The position numbers and the translations under genes were made by a program. Below, piece after piece: positions 34,241 through 45,137 of a stretch of DNA of 54,214 nucleotides (position 1 is its first letter; the number at the start of each line of letters is the position of its first letter). The notes beneath the pieces are model-generated. The model was not told the origin of the DNA. It ran no database searches and saw nothing but the letters and a program-made list of their open reading frames with translations. Source of the stretch: Lactobacillus sp. 0.1XD8-4 (GTDB lineage Bacteria; Bacillota; Bacilli; Lactobacillales; Lactobacillaceae); the NCBI RefSeq assembly GCF_009663775.1, contig NZ_RDBR01000006.1, positions 1-54,214 on the forward strand, given 5' to 3'.

Positions 34241-34302
34241 TATTACGATAAGTATTTGAGGAAAGGAATTAGCAGGCTAAACCAGGCTTAGCTATTAATT
34301 TT

Positions 34303-36072
34303 ATGAAATCTAAAATCACAAATTTGATTAACTGGGGACTTCCTTATTGTGCCATCATCGCAATGGCATACCTAATTATGTTTCCCCAGATCGTCTCGCA
34401 CGGTGTTATCTTAGGAACTGACTCAATTTTTCATTTCAATCGGTTTTACGATGCCGCAAAACAAATTCAGCAATTTAATTTTAGTTATTTTCAGAGTAAT
34501 TACTCCTTTCAACAAAGCGGCCGAATTATCAATGCTGTCTATGGGCCATTATTCGCCTATTTAAACGGTATTATCTTAGGAGTCGTTGGCACCTGGTATA
34601 AATACCAAATTGTTACTACTTTTATTGTCTATTTTCTTGGCGGAGTTGGAATGTATCGTCTGGGAATCAGTGTTCATAGTAAGCGAATCTATGCGCTTAT
34701 GTGTGCACTGATTTATATGAATATTGGTTGGCTGCCACGATGGGAATTAGCACAAAATATGAATGCTTGGGGGACTGCACTGGCGCCATTCATGGTTATT
34801 TGCAGTGTCCGCATGATTCAAAATCGGCAGCGGCCCATTAACTGGTTGCAATTGATGGTATTGATGACCGTTGTTATTCAAATTCATATGTTAAGCTCGT
34901 TATTTTTTGTAGTTACGTTGATCCCCTTTTTTATCATTGGGATCGTCCGTACTCCAAACCGGCGTCAAATGTGTTTTGAAACGATAAAGGCCATTAGTGG
35001 CACAATTATTTTAACCGCTAACGTCTGGGGAGCCTTACTCATGCTTAAGTTAGCCAATAACATTGCTAATCCTGCTGATTTTAACCTGCTAGACAATGCC
35101 CTCCAGCCGGCGATGTTTAACAGTACCCGCGATTACTTAATTTATGCCATGTGGATTTTATTTATTTTGCAATTAATATATGTCCTATGCACATTGAAAA
35201 AGTCGCTGACTAATACTGTTTTGACTATTCTGGGGACGATTGTACTGTTCCTTAGTTCTATCTTCACTCCCTGGGAAGCAATTCAAAGGCTTTTTCCTAT
35301 GCTTGGTCATACCTTACAATTTCCTAACAGGCTTACAATCATTGCCTATCCGTTATTGTTAGCAGGAGTTGCAATCAGTATGACCGTCATTACCCAACAG
35401 ACAGACCCGCTTGGGCTCCGAAGTCAACTAGGAAAGGGAATTTTAATACTACTACTCTTTCTAGTCTTTTCCCCCACGACAATCGATGTTTACGCCCGGG
35501 CTGCTCGCTATGATTCTGAAGTCGTGCTTAATAGTTTTAGTGCAATTACCCGTGTTAGTAGCGATAAAGCTGCTATCCGCCATTCTGTCCATGACCTATA
35601 TCCTGGGCAGTTATTAACAATGGTTGAAAAACGTAGTCCTGACTATTTACCAATACCCAAAAAATACATAAACCAAAACTATGTCCGCTCATATGCTTAT
35701 GAACGACAAGTTATCAACGAGTCTCGCAAATATAAGCATACTGTCTTAAGGCATGGCGGACTCCAGTTAACATGGATGGCCAAAACATCCAAAAAAGTGC
35801 GCTTACCGATTATTACTTATAAAGAATCGATCTTAACAGTTAATGGTCAACGCCTAAAACATTACCAACGGTCATCAGTTGGTGCGCCTTATATTCATCA
35901 ACAAAAAGGTAAAAATACCGTTACCCTTTACTTTAAGCAAGCTGCTTGGTTTACAATTTTACTTTTTATCTCCCTGACTGGCTTATTTATCCTATCATTG
36001 TATGGCATTTATTACTTTATTACCCATGTTAAAAAGTATTTTAGCCTCGTCAGCACAGGAAAAATTTACTAA
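34303..36072 (+). CDS. Large polytopic membrane protein (GT-C/YfhO-like)
   Basis: 589 residues with about eleven to twelve membrane helices. The N-terminal loop after TM1 has G-T-D-S-I-F-H-F-N-R, an acidic pair typical of GT-C glycosyltransferase active-site loops. A soluble extracellular domain (about 405-540) precedes a last helix (545-570) and a basic tail. This resembles YfhO-type or PTPS-related membrane proteins thought to add sugars to wall polymers. No good Shine-Dalgarno precedes the ATG, so expression may be low or the start may differ. It is monocistronic. Confidence 0.7.
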   Translation: MKSKITNLINWGLPYCAIIAMAYLIMFPQIVSHGVILGTDSIFHFNRFYDAAKQIQQFNFSYFQSNYSFQQSGRIINAVYGPLFAYLNGIILGVVGTWYKYQIVTTFIVYFLGGVGMYRLGISVHSKRIYALMCALIYMNIGWLPRWELAQNMNAWGTALAPFMVICSVRMIQNRQRPINWLQLMVLMTVVIQIHMLSSLFFVVTLIPFFIIGIVRTPNRRQMCFETIKAISGTIILTANVWGALLMLKLANNIANPADFNLLDNALQPAMFNSTRDYLIYAMWILFILQLIYVLCTLKKSLTNTVLTILGTIVLFLSSIFTPWEAIQRLFPMLGHTLQFPNRLTIIAYPLLLAGVAISMTVITQQTDPLGLRSQLGKGILILLLFLVFSPTTIDVYARAARYDSEVVLNSFSAITRVSSDKAAIRHSVHDLYPGQLLTMVEKRSPDYLPIPKKYINQNYVRSYAYERQVINESRKYKHTVLRHGGLQLTWMAKTSKKVRLPIITYKESILTVNGQRLKHYQRSSVGAPYIHQQKGKNTVTLYFKQAAWFTILLFISLTGLFILSLYGIYYFITHVKKYFSLVSTGKIY

Positions 36073-36076
36073 CAAC

Positions 36077-36125
36077 GCAAACAGGCTTCTAACAAGAAAA
36101 TTAATTACTTGCTAGGAGCCTGCTT
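36077..36125. terminator. Bidirectional terminator between the membrane protein and lacM
   Basis: CAGGCTTCTA and TAGGAGCCTG outer arms with CAAG/CTTG inner pairing. The tails on both sides are only moderately T-rich. Confidence 0.7.
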
Positions 36126-36129
36126 TATA

Positions 36130-37089
36130 TTATTTAGCATTCAAAATAAACGAAAATTCGACATCCCGTTCAGCTGGAATATGGTACTGCGGTTCAACAT
36201 CTGCACCCCAGCTATCAATTCCTCCAACGCCACGGACAGCACCAGCGATAACTAAAACAGTTCGCCGTGCTAATGGTAATTCTTCAATGTGGGTAGCATT
36301 TTCCAATTCCTCGGCGGTATATGGTAAGCAGCTAAAGGCAAATGGCTGCTCAGCTTGGCTGATTTTTAAGCTAAACGGTTCTATATCATGGTCAGCATTG
36401 TTAAGAGTCGTCTTCCGCGTAATCCGCAATGCCCGGGTATTCATATGCATCCCGTTTTCTTGCGGAACTAAGTACTTCGTAACCGGTAACCCATCAACAT
36501 GGAAAGTTCCTTCACTCGCACCAGCCATGCGATCCGGGTAAGTTTCTCCCGCAAGCCCATCATAGTCAAAACCTTCAGCAGTTGTCGGCATAATAAACCG
36601 CATTCCCACAACAGGAAGTTCAGGCAGGCCTTGATGACCGTAATAATGCATTGTTATTTTAACCTGTCCATCTGGTGTTACAGTATACTCAACAGTAACA
36701 TTAGTTGCAGGCACGGTTAACGTTTCATAAGTAAACTTAATTGTAACGCTTTGGGCCGTCATTGAATCACTAAATTCATTAGTTATTGGTGCAATCGGCA
36801 ATTCCGTAAATTTTTGCCCATCAACTGTTAGCTGAATTTGGCTACATTTGTGGAAAACATCCGCACCTAGCCATTGAGCCGCGCGAATGTTGAAGCCGTT
36901 CCCGCGGTCATTGTCAGTAGTGGCCCGCCAAAAAGTTGGCATTGGTTCGCGATAGAGCCATTCTTTGCCATTTATTTTCATTGACTCAAGGCCACCACGT
37001 TCATAGCTAAAAATATAGTGAAAATCATCGCCGCTTAAGCCCAGTGTTCCATCGCCATAAATAACATTTAATTTATTTGTGTAAGCCAT
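36130..37089 (-). CDS. lacM: Beta-galactosidase small subunit
   Basis: 319 residues, corresponding to domain 5 of single-chain GH2 beta-galactosidases (Bgal_small_N): [15 protein letters not shown] near the start and [13 protein letters not shown]. It completes the active site of LacL in the heterodimer typical of lactobacilli. Its start overlaps the lacL end by 17 nt, coupling subunit synthesis. Confidence 0.96.
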   Translation of the reverse strand: MAYTNKLNVIYGDGTLGLSGDDFHYIFSYERGGLESMKINGKEWLYREPMPTFWRATTDNDRGNGFNIRAAQWLGADVFHKCSQIQLTVDGQKFTELPIAPITNEFSDSMTAQSVTIKFTYETLTVPATNVTVEYTVTPDGQVKITMHYYGHQGLPELPVVGMRFIMPTTAEGFDYDGLAGETYPDRMAGASEGTFHVDGLPVTKYLVPQENGMHMNTRALRITRKTTLNNADHDIEPFSLKISQAEQPFAFSCLPYTAEELENATHIEELPLARRTVLVIAGAVRGVGGIDSWGADVEPQYHIPAERDVEFSFILNAK

Positions 37090-38959
37090 AATAGTACCTT
37101 ACCTCCTGCATTGCCGGCTTGGGTGTCCGGTCCGCAAACATTAAGCCATCGCCTGAAAACTCATAATCTGAATGACGGTCATCAAAGTCGCCACCATACC
37201 GCATTACTTCTTGACCACTAACTGGATCTTTAACAAGTAATGCCTGATCGATAAAGTCCCAAATAAATCCACCGAAATATTGGGGGTATTTATCAAGAAG
37301 GGCGATATATGATCCCATTCCTCCATCAGAGTTCCCCATATCATGCATATATTCACATTCCATAAATGGTTTGTCTGGATTATTCTTTAAGTATTCTTCA
37401 ACTTCCTTTGGCGGCAGATACATCCAGCTTTCCACATCCGAAATTTGGTCACGATACTCCGGCGTATGGCAAACACCTTCATAGTGAACAAGCCGACTAT
37501 CATCATGTTCCTTGTAAAACTCATTCATTTTTACAAGATTATCGCCGGCATATGATTCATTACCGAGGGACCAGAATAAAATCGATGGGTGATTTTTAAA
37601 CGTCTCATAGTTTGTTCGTGCCCGATCAACTACCACTTCACGCCATTGCGGAACTGAACCGGGAACATTGTACGATGGCTCAATCGCTCCCATCTTTTGC
37701 CAGGTAGCATGGGACTCAAGGTTATTCTCGGCCATCATATAGATGCCATTATCATCACACATATAATACCAAGGAATCTGGTCGGGATAGTGACACGTCC
37801 GAACAGCATTAATGTTATTTTCCTTGAAGGTAGCAATGTCGCTGGTCATGTCTTCCATGGTAATTGCGCGGCCACGCTTAGCATCCCATTCATGACGGTT
37901 GACACCATTGATAATTAACCGCTCACCATTTAAGAGAACGACATGGTCTTTGTTAATCTCAATTCGCCGAAAACCAAACCGATAAGGAACTAATTCGCTT
38001 AAGTCACCATTCTTATCACGAACTTCAACTAATAATTGGTAAAGGTAAGGATGATGGTTATCCCACAAATTAACATTTTCCAAGTACTGGTCACGAACCT
38101 CAACCGTGGCGCTAACAGGATGGGTTTCATTAACAAGGGTATTACCATCGACATCAATTACCCGCACGTTAACTGTCCCTTCTTTTTCCCCTTGAAGCTG
38201 CAGGTCAACATTAAAAATACCATCTTGATAATTGTCGGTAACAGTCGGCTTAATATTCATATCTTCAACATGAATACTAGGTTGGGCGAGTAAATTAACG
38301 CTCCGAAAAATACCAGAAAAACGGAACATATCCTGATCTTCAATCCACGAAGCAGTACTATGCTTAAAGACTTCAACTGCCATCACATTATCCTCGTCTT
38401 GAATGTATGGGGTGAGGTCAAATTCAGACGGGGTAAAACTATCTTCCGCATAACCAATAAAGTGCCCGTTTAGCCACAAGTACATTGCCCGTTCGACCCC
38501 TTCAAACCGAACCCGAATTTGCTTACCCCGCAAAGACGACGCAAGATCAAAGTGCTTAATATAGGAGCCAACCGTATTATCCGCTCCATTGCTGAACGAT
38601 CCTTCTTGACCATCATCAGGGCTAAGCGCGTAGGCTGGCCGCCGATAAATCTTCCCTTCCCATGGAATTAGGGTGTTAATATAGTTATTTTGCGCGTAAT
38701 CATTTAACTCAATTTCACTTGGCACTTCAATTGTGTCAAAACTACTGCTATCATAATCGGTCGCATAAAAGCCAGCTACCCGTTCTTGCGGATTTTTTGC
38801 AAAATGAAACTGCCACTTACCATCAAGGCTTTGGACAAACCGGCTATTACGGTGCTGCCACTCATCGTAATCACCATAGTAATAGTGGTCGCTGTGCGCT
38901 GGCAGTTGATTAACACGGAAAGTTTCCGGGTCATCAAGCCATTTGATATCTGCATCCAT
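37073..38959 (-). CDS. lacL: Beta-galactosidase large subunit
   Basis: 628 residues, GH2. The sugar-binding, jelly-roll and TIM-barrel domains are in order. The acid/base Glu is in [10 protein letters not shown] and the nucleophile in [13 protein letters not shown]. With LacM it hydrolyses lactose and can form galacto-oligosaccharides. AGGAGGGATTTACTA precedes the ATG. A cre site lies between the -35 and -10 of its promoter. Confidence 0.97.
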   Translation of the reverse strand: MDADIKWLDDPETFRVNQLPAHSDHYYYGDYDEWQHRNSRFVQSLDGKWQFHFAKNPQERVAGFYATDYDSSSFDTIEVPSEIELNDYAQNNYINTLIPWEGKIYRRPAYALSPDDGQEGSFSNGADNTVGSYIKHFDLASSLRGKQIRVRFEGVERAMYLWLNGHFIGYAEDSFTPSEFDLTPYIQDEDNVMAVEVFKHSTASWIEDQDMFRFSGIFRSVNLLAQPSIHVEDMNIKPTVTDNYQDGIFNVDLQLQGEKEGTVNVRVIDVDGNTLVNETHPVSATVEVRDQYLENVNLWDNHHPYLYQLLVEVRDKNGDLSELVPYRFGFRRIEINKDHVVLLNGERLIINGVNRHEWDAKRGRAITMEDMTSDIATFKENNINAVRTCHYPDQIPWYYMCDDNGIYMMAENNLESHATWQKMGAIEPSYNVPGSVPQWREVVVDRARTNYETFKNHPSILFWSLGNESYAGDNLVKMNEFYKEHDDSRLVHYEGVCHTPEYRDQISDVESWMYLPPKEVEEYLKNNPDKPFMECEYMHDMGNSDGGMGSYIALLDKYPQYFGGFIWDFIDQALLVKDPVSGQEVMRYGGDFDDRHSDYEFSGDGLMFADRTPKPAMQEVRYYYGLHK

Positions 38960-38996
38960 TAGTAAATCCCTCCTCGTTACTACTTACAACAACTAA

Positions 38997-39026
38997 AGTA
39001 TAGCGCTTTCATAAATGTAATAGCAA
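38997..39026 (-). promoter_or_regulatory. lacLM promoter with embedded cre site
   Basis: TTGCTA (39021-39026), 18-nt spacer, TATACT (38997-39002). The cre-like ATGAAAGCGCTATAC (38998-39012) covers the spacer and -10, so CcpA binding would block polymerase. No lactose-specific regulator gene is adjacent. Confidence 0.75.
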
Positions 39027-39076
39027 GAGCGATAGATAAAGTTTTACTAAATTTTAGTAACGAATTTTAAAAACAA

Positions 39077-39109
39077 AAAAAGCTTGAGTCGTTAAACTCA
39101 AGCTTTTTA
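39077..39109. terminator. Terminator after tRNA-Leu
   Basis: AGCTTGAG and CTCAAGCT arms with an 8-nt loop, flanked by A7 and T5. It ends the tRNA transcript on the minus strand and could stop plus-strand read-through. Confidence 0.85.
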
Positions 39110-39113
39110 ATAG

Positions 39114-39199
39114 TGCGGCCGAGAGGACTTGAACCTCCACGGTCATAATCGACCATAAGATCCTTAATCTTACGCGTCTGCCAGTTCCGCCACGGCCGC
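39114..39199 (-). tRNA. tRNA-Leu (anticodon AAG)
   Basis: 86 nt with the long variable arm of class II tRNAs (TGGTCGATTATGACC). The acceptor stem GCGGCCG/CGGCCGC is perfect, with a GGTTCAAGTCC T-arm. The anticodon stem TAAGA/TCTTA encloses TTAAGGA, giving AAG at positions 34-36, so A34 is probably read as inosine. CCA is not encoded. Confidence 0.93.
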
Positions 39200-39256
39200 A
39201 TATCAACCAACGAATATTATTATAGCAAGATACCTATTCGTTGGCAACTACTTTTT

Positions 39257-39709
39257 TTAATTTTTTAAAATAAAATGATGACCGCAACGACGGCAAACAT
39301 ATCGGTTAGTATTAAAACGCCGTTGTCGTGCTATTTTGACACCACAGCCAGTACACTGATAACGCCACTTTCTTTTTGCATTAACACGCCTTTTACTTGT
39401 TGCTGACGCATATCTTGAACCGCCAACCTGCGCCAGTAACTGCTTGAAATCCTTGCTCCGGTGATGATAATCCCTCCCTAGTAAGTGGAGATGGTAATGG
39501 CATAACTCATGAAGGACCACGCTCCGTAAGTTTACTAAGTCAAATTCGGTATACATCAACGGGTTAATATCAATATGGTGGTCATTTAGATGGTAACGGC
39601 CACCCGTTGTTGTTAAGCGCCGATTAAAAAATACCCTGTGCGTAAAAGGACGCCCAAAGTATTCTTGTGACCACTGCTCGGTTAATTGTTGCAACCTTTC
39701 GTTATTCAT
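39257..39709 (-). CDS. SprT-like zinc metalloprotein
   Basis: 150 residues. The zinc-binding H-E-L-C-H-Y-H motif lies in V-V-L-H-E-L-C-H-Y-H-L-H near residue 65. The C-terminal zinc ribbon has C-T-G-C and C-R-R-C-G. It is the Firmicutes SprT-like family (YdcK), which often follows tex as here. Its ATG overlaps the tex stop by 8 nt. Proteolytic activity has not been shown for the bacterial members. Confidence 0.9.
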   Translation of the reverse strand: MNNERLQQLTEQWSQEYFGRPFTHRVFFNRRLTTTGGRYHLNDHHIDINPLMYTEFDLVNLRSVVLHELCHYHLHLLGRDYHHRSKDFKQLLAQVGGSRYASATSKRRVNAKRKWRYQCTGCGVKIARQRRFNTNRYVCRRCGHHFILKN

Positions 39710-41879
39710 TTGTCACCGCTGCCGGCTCAATCATCGTTAACTGAATTCGTTGACGTTGCAAATCAACATCGTCAATCCACACATCAACAATATCACCAAC
39801 CGCAACAATCGCACGGGGATCACGAATAAATTGCTTACTCATTTTTGAAACATGAACCAAGCCATCATGTTTAACACCGATATCAACAAATGCGCCAAAA
39901 TCAACAACATTTCGAACCGTTCCTTGTAATTTCATCCCCGGCTTAAGATCTTCAATTGTCATCACATCATGGCGAAGCAATGGTGCGGGCATTGAATCTC
40001 GCAGATCGCGTCCTGGCTTTTGCAGGGAAGCAATAATATCCTTAACTGTTTCCGCCCCAACCTGGTCGTTAGTAAACTGGCTAATGTCAATTTCTTTTAA
40101 CTTCTTTTCAGCTGCTGGTGTTCCCAAATCAGCAAGGTTAATTCCCGCAGATTCGATAATTTGACGGGCAACTTCATAACTCTCGGGATGGACATCGGTA
40201 TTATCAAGCGGATTTTCGCCACCAATAATCCGTAGAAAACCAACCGATTGCTGGTATGCCTTAGGTCCTAAGCGCGGAACCTTTTTCAGCTGGGTCCGAT
40301 TAGTGTAGCGGCCATTTTCATCCCGGTAAGTCACAATGTTCTTAGCAATCGTCTTATTAAGCCCTGAGATTCGGGTCAATAACTGGTAGCTTGCCGTATT
40401 TAAGTTAACACCGACCCGGTTAACCGCGCGTTCGACAATTGTCTCTAGTTCACCGCTAAGCTCCTTCTTCGGCAAATCATGTTGGTATTGTCCGACACCA
40501 ACAGCTTGCGGGGCAATCTTCACTAATTCTGCTAGCGGGTCCTGCAAACGGCGACCAATACTAATCGCACTCCGTTGTTCAACATGCAAGTCTGGAAACT
40601 CATCACGGGCTTCCTTGCTGGCAGAATAAACCGAGGCCCCTGCTTCATTCACGATTACATAATAGATTGGCCGTTTAACCTTTTTTAGCGCCTCCGCAAC
40701 GAATTGTTCCGATTCACGACTAGCTGTTCCGTTGCCAATTGCAATCATCTCAACATTGTACTTCTCAAGCAGTTCAATAAATTCGCTTTCTGCCGTTGCT
40801 CGTTGTTTTTCCGGTGCTGGTTTATGGGGATAAATAACAGCTTTGGTTAAGAATTTACCATTTTCATCAAGCACCGCTAGCTTACACCCTGTCCGATAGG
40901 CCGGGTCAAAACCCAAGACGACTTTTCCTTTAATCGGAGCCTGCATCAAAAGGTGGTAAAGGTTTTCACCAAATACTTTAATTGCTTGCTCGTCAGCACT
41001 TTCCGTTAATTGCCGACGAAGTTCCCGTTCGATTGCTGGACCTAAGAAACGTTTATATGCATCCTTATATGCCTCTTCAATAAAGGCTGTCGCTTCATTT
41101 TGCTTGCTTGTCTTAATCAATCGAAAATGAAGGTAATTCATTACCGGCGCATCATCGACTGTTATCTTTACGTTAATTACGCTTTCCTTTTCACCCCGGT
41201 TAAAGGCTAAGATCTGGTACGAATTTAGTTTTTGAAGCGGGCTGGTAAACTCATAATATTGCTTATAAGTACCTAATTCATCTTTTTCTTCACCATCTCG
41301 TTTAAGTGCCGTTGCCAACTGACCATGTTGGGCAGTATAGTTACGAAGCCAGCTACGGACAGTTGCCATTTCGCTAATTGCCTCGGCAAGAATCTCGTGG
41401 GCCCCCGTCAATGCACTATCGACATCTGGAACATCATCATTGATAAATTCCTGAGCCTTTTCAGTTAAATTATCATCTGGATATGATAACAACCAGTTTG
41501 CCAAGGGGGCAAGGCCATGTTCTCTTGCCTGTTGTGCCTTTGTCTGCCGTTTTTGTTTGTATGGGAGGTAAAGGTCCTCGACCGCTTGTAGCTCTGTTGC
41601 CGCGTTAATCTGTTTTTCCAGAGCTGGTGTCAGTTTGCCCAGCTCTTTTATTTTATTAATAACTGTTGCTTGTCGTTCACGAAGCGTGGTCACCCGATGA
41701 TATTCATCACGAATTGACTGTAATTGAACTTCATCAAGCGTTCCTGTCATTTCTTTCCGATAACGGGCAATAAACGGAATCGTATTCCCCTCATCCATCA
41801 AACCGAGGGCCGCTTTAATTTGCTGCGAGCGAATATCAGGTAATTGTTTGCTAACAAGTTGAAGTGTTTCCTCTTCCAT
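39702..41879 (-). CDS. tex: RNA-binding transcriptional accessory protein Tex
   Basis: 725 residues. The Tex N-terminal helical domain, YqgF-like domain (G-F-D-P-A-Y-R-T-G-C-K near residue 325), helix-hairpin-helix repeats (N-T-A-S-Y-Q-L-L-T-R-I-S-G-L-N) and a C-terminal S1 domain (K-L-Q-G-T-V-R-N-V-V-D-F-G-A-F-V-D-I-G) are all present. ATG 41879 (M-E-E-E-T-L-Q-L) follows TTGGAGGAAAAA; the longer upstream frame covers the nadE terminator and is rejected. Confidence 0.95.
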   Translation of the reverse strand: MEEETLQLVSKQLPDIRSQQIKAALGLMDEGNTIPFIARYRKEMTGTLDEVQLQSIRDEYHRVTTLRERQATVINKIKELGKLTPALEKQINAATELQAVEDLYLPYKQKRQTKAQQAREHGLAPLANWLLSYPDDNLTEKAQEFINDDVPDVDSALTGAHEILAEAISEMATVRSWLRNYTAQHGQLATALKRDGEEKDELGTYKQYYEFTSPLQKLNSYQILAFNRGEKESVINVKITVDDAPVMNYLHFRLIKTSKQNEATAFIEEAYKDAYKRFLGPAIERELRRQLTESADEQAIKVFGENLYHLLMQAPIKGKVVLGFDPAYRTGCKLAVLDENGKFLTKAVIYPHKPAPEKQRATAESEFIELLEKYNVEMIAIGNGTASRESEQFVAEALKKVKRPIYYVIVNEAGASVYSASKEARDEFPDLHVEQRSAISIGRRLQDPLAELVKIAPQAVGVGQYQHDLPKKELSGELETIVERAVNRVGVNLNTASYQLLTRISGLNKTIAKNIVTYRDENGRYTNRTQLKKVPRLGPKAYQQSVGFLRIIGGENPLDNTDVHPESYEVARQIIESAGINLADLGTPAAEKKLKEIDISQFTNDQVGAETVKDIIASLQKPGRDLRDSMPAPLLRHDVMTIEDLKPGMKLQGTVRNVVDFGAFVDIGVKHDGLVHVSKMSKQFIRDPRAIVAVGDIVDVWIDDVDLQRQRIQLTMIEPAAVTNE

Positions 41880-41904
41880 TTTTTCCTCCAAAATAATTGA
41901 TTTT

Positions 41905-41946
41905 AAAAATAAGGTGGAGGCTAAGAAATTATCATCCTCAGCCTCA
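41905..41946 (-). terminator. pncB-nadE terminator
   Basis: GAGGCT and AGCCTC outer arms, then TTATTTTTAAAA on the minus strand. It is a shortened member of the GAGGCT hairpin family. Confidence 0.7.
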
Positions 41947-41962
41947 CAATCATTACTAACTA

Positions 41963-42790
41963 CTACTTCCACCATGTATCGAGGGGCGCAATCGGCAAGT
42001 GGCGCTTATGCTGTGTTCGGGTATACCATCCCTCAATCTTATCCGCTGCCGTTGACGAAACATCACGCCCTTCAAGATAATCGTCAATCTCTTCATAGCG
42101 CACTCCCAATGCTTCCTCATCCGGTCGCATTGGCTTATCTTCTTCGAGGTCAGCAGTAGGAGTCTTATCGTAAAGCTTAGCCGGTGCCCCAAGGAGTTTT
42201 AATAATTGTTTTCCCTGTCTCTTATCTAAACCGGCTAGTGGTGTAATATCGGCACCACCATCACCAAATTTGGTATAAAAACCGGTAACTGCTTCCGCTG
42301 CATGGTCGGTACCAACCACTGCTCCGCCAAATTGCCCCGCAATCGCATACTGGACAATCATCCGTTCACGTGCCTTAATATTTCCCTTATTAAAATCACT
42401 AATCTGTGATCCTGCAACTGTTAGGGAATCAACCATTGCATCAGTAGCAGGCTTAATATTAACCCGCATTACCCGATCAGGTTTAATGAAGTCGTTAATT
42501 GCCGCCATTGCGTCTGATTCGTCTGCCTGTTCGCCATAGGGAAGGCGGACCGCAATAAATTTATAAGCATCATCATTAGTTTCTTTACGCAGCTGTTCAA
42601 TTGTCAACTGGGCCAGCCGCCCAGCTAAGGTTGAATCTTGACCACCAGAAATCCCCAACACCAGAACCTTCATCCCTGTTTTTTGTAAAAAGTCATGCAT
42701 AAACTTAACCCGTCTTTGCACTTCTTCTTGGGGATCAATGCGGGGCTTAACTTGCAATGTCTTAATTATTTCTTCTTGATACTTTCGCAC
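41963..42790 (-). CDS. nadE: NH3-dependent NAD+ synthetase
   Basis: 275 residues. The P-loop [13 protein letters not shown] lies near residue 46, with the family blocks [22 protein letters not shown] and K-R-Q-G-K-Q-L-L. It amidates nicotinic acid adenine dinucleotide using ammonia; there is no glutaminase domain. It lies 12 nt after pncB, so the pair forms a nicotinate salvage unit. Confidence 0.96.
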   Translation of the reverse strand: MRKYQEEIIKTLQVKPRIDPQEEVQRRVKFMHDFLQKTGMKVLVLGISGGQDSTLAGRLAQLTIEQLRKETNDDAYKFIAVRLPYGEQADESDAMAAINDFIKPDRVMRVNIKPATDAMVDSLTVAGSQISDFNKGNIKARERMIVQYAIAGQFGGAVVGTDHAAEAVTGFYTKFGDGGADITPLAGLDKRQGKQLLKLLGAPAKLYDKTPTADLEEDKPMRPDEEALGVRYEEIDDYLEGRDVSSTAADKIEGWYTRTQHKRHLPIAPLDTWWK

Positions 42791-42802
42791 TGGTAACTAC
42801 CT

Positions 42803-44269
42803 CTATTTGTTTAATGACTTAACATATTCATGAACTTTGTGAATTAACGCAAGCTTGTTGTCATAGCACTTTTGTGATAAGTCAACTGGATATACTTCCG
42901 GATTGAGATCCCGCTTATATTCGTCCCACAAAGCGTTTAGACTATCAAACCGATGCTGCCGGCTTTCTTCAAGGGTGGGTTCATCGTAAACAAACTCACC
43001 ATCACGCCAAATTGGCTTGAGCATTGGGCGGGCAGTAAAGTCATCAACGTCTTTTTGCTGAAGCGGGAAGTTCGGATTGAACATATTAAGTGATTTTTCT
43101 TGGCGTGGATCCTCATCAACTAAGGTAATATAATCACCTTCACTCTTAAGGTCAGCGCGGTCGTTAATCCGCCAAACCTGTTTCTTGCCAGGGGTTGACA
43201 TTTTAGCAACATTGTTTGAAATCTTGATCGTATCAACCATATCTCCGTGAGCATCCTCCATCGCTACCAGCTTATAAACTGCTCCTAACGTTGGTTGATC
43301 GTAAGCCGTGATTAACTTTGTACCGATGCCCCACGTATCAATTTTGGCCCCCTGCATTTGCAGATTTTGAATCGTCTTTTCGTCTAGACCGTTGGAGGCA
43401 ATGATTTGCGCATCTGGGAAACCTGCATCATCAAGCATCTTACGAACTTTCTTTGAAAGGTACGCCATATCACCACTATCAATCCGAACACCCACAAAAT
43501 TAATTTTATCGCCAAATTCTTTAGCAACCTTAATTGCGTTCGGAACCCCGCTCTTTAAGGTATCAAATGTATCAACAAGGAAAACGCAATTGTGGTGAGT
43601 TTCAGCATAGGCCTTAAACGCATCATAATCATTCATGTAAACCTGAACGAGCGCGTGGGCATGGGTTCCAGAAATCGGAATGCCAAACAATTTACCCGCA
43701 CGAACATTGCTTGTTGCATCAAAGCCACCGATATATGCTGCTCGAGTTCCCCACAAGGCAGCATCAAACTCTTGCGCCCGTCGTGAGCCAAACTCCATTA
43801 CTGTCTGGTTACCGACAATTGACTTAATTCTGGAGGCTTTTGTTGCTACCATAATTTGGTAATTAAGAATATTTAAGATAGCTGTTTCAATCAATTGTCC
43901 TTCAATAATCGGTGCATCGACCTGGAAGATCGGTTCATGGTTAAAGACCAAGTCTCCTTCTTCAAAACTATTGATGGAGCCCGTAAACTTAAAATCACGT
44001 AAGTATTCCAAAAAGTCTGCATCAAATTGACCCGTAGACTTAAGGTATTCAATATCACTATCAGTAAAATGCAACTGCTTTACATACCGAATGATGTGAT
44101 CTAACCCGGCAAATACAGCATACCCATTTTGAAATGGCATTTTGCGAAAGAAAGCTTCAAATACCGCACGACGGTTTCCTAATCCCTTTTTCCAATATGT
44201 CTGCATCATACTCAATTCATACGCATCAGTATGAAGGGTAAAGCTATCATCCGGATAATCAAATTTCAT
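42803..44269 (-). CDS. pncB: Nicotinate phosphoribosyltransferase
   Basis: 488 residues. D-A-Y-E-L-S-M-M-Q-T-Y at the N-terminus, E-F-G-S-R-R-A-Q-E-F, and the G-T-H-A-H-A motif with the autophosphorylated His are present, with I-R-I-D-S-G-D later. It makes nicotinate mononucleotide from nicotinate and PRPP. ATG 44269 (M-K-F-D-Y-P-D-D) follows GAGAGGAATTATACTA. Together with nadE it implies dependence on imported nicotinate. Confidence 0.95.
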   Translation of the reverse strand: MKFDYPDDSFTLHTDAYELSMMQTYWKKGLGNRRAVFEAFFRKMPFQNGYAVFAGLDHIIRYVKQLHFTDSDIEYLKSTGQFDADFLEYLRDFKFTGSINSFEEGDLVFNHEPIFQVDAPIIEGQLIETAILNILNYQIMVATKASRIKSIVGNQTVMEFGSRRAQEFDAALWGTRAAYIGGFDATSNVRAGKLFGIPISGTHAHALVQVYMNDYDAFKAYAETHHNCVFLVDTFDTLKSGVPNAIKVAKEFGDKINFVGVRIDSGDMAYLSKKVRKMLDDAGFPDAQIIASNGLDEKTIQNLQMQGAKIDTWGIGTKLITAYDQPTLGAVYKLVAMEDAHGDMVDTIKISNNVAKMSTPGKKQVWRINDRADLKSEGDYITLVDEDPRQEKSLNMFNPNFPLQQKDVDDFTARPMLKPIWRDGEFVYDEPTLEESRQHRFDSLNALWDEYKRDLNPEVYPVDLSQKCYDNKLALIHKVHEYVKSLNK

Positions 44270-44342
44270 TAGTATAATTCCTCTCAATTAAGTAATATAG
44301 TTAGTCGTATTGTAACACGGATTTATCTTAATATTTTAAAGT

Positions 44343-45044
44343 TTACTTTTCAAAAACGAATTCAAACCGTGAACCAACATATTGGGTGTGGACATATTCA
44401 AATGGCCGACCATCTTGTAGGTAAGATAACTGGGTCATCCGTAATAGGGCGTCTCCCCGCTTAATCTGTAAGTAATTGGCAATCTTTTCCGTAGCCTTAG
44501 TAGCAGAAATATGTTGTGTTGCATGACCGGGGTATAGGTTAGCCTTTTCTTCCAGCGTCCGATAAAAAGAAGTAGTTACTTCTTCTTTACTAAATTTTTG
44601 AACAAGGGTCGCGGGAACCGTAGCAATTTCATAGCAAATCGGCACCTCATTTCCATAGCGAACCCGCTCCATCCGTAAAACTTGTTCACCAGGAGCTAAT
44701 TTTAATTTTTCTACTTCCGTTTGTGATGGAATAGTTAGATGGTAAGAAATAGTTTTACTGGCAGCTTTTTTACCCGTTGCCTGCATTAGCTCCGTGAAGC
44801 TCGTTACTCCTGACATTTTTTCCTGAACCTTACGATTAGCGACAAAGGTTCCCGAGCCAACCCGGCGTTCGAGAATTCCCTCATCGACTAGGGCTTGAAT
44901 TGCTTGACGCAGAGTCATTCGACTAACACTAAATTCATTAGCTAGTTCACGTTCAGCAGGAATCTTCTCACCAACTTTCCACTTGCCATCTTCAATATTT
45001 TTTCGCAATTGATTATGAATTTGAATATAGACAGGTGAACTCAT
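44343..45044 (-). CDS. GntR/HutC family transcriptional regulator
   Basis: 233 residues. The GntR winged-helix domain (Y-I-Q-I-H-N-Q-L-R and I-P-A-E-R-E-L-A-N-E-F-S-V-S-R-M-T-L-R-Q-A) occupies residues 5-70. A UTRA ligand-binding domain follows (A-P-G-E-Q-V-L-R-M-E-R-V-R, then R-G-D-A-L-L-R-M). It resembles YvoA/NagR-type sugar-responsive repressors. Its target is not obvious: pncB lies 73 nt downstream and a racemase upstream. Confidence 0.88.
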   Translation of the reverse strand: MSSPVYIQIHNQLRKNIEDGKWKVGEKIPAERELANEFSVSRMTLRQAIQALVDEGILERRVGSGTFVANRKVQEKMSGVTSFTELMQATGKKAASKTISYHLTIPSQTEVEKLKLAPGEQVLRMERVRYGNEVPICYEIATVPATLVQKFSKEEVTTSFYRTLEEKANLYPGHATQHISATKATEKIANYLQIKRGDALLRMTQLSYLQDGRPFEYVHTQYVGSRFEFVFEK

Positions 45045-45137
45045 TTATTCTCTCCTCCTTACGCCACTGTTGATTAAACGTTGCGCACCATTATATTTTA
45101 CACCATTCTACTCATCTAGACCAATTTTTGAAAACTA

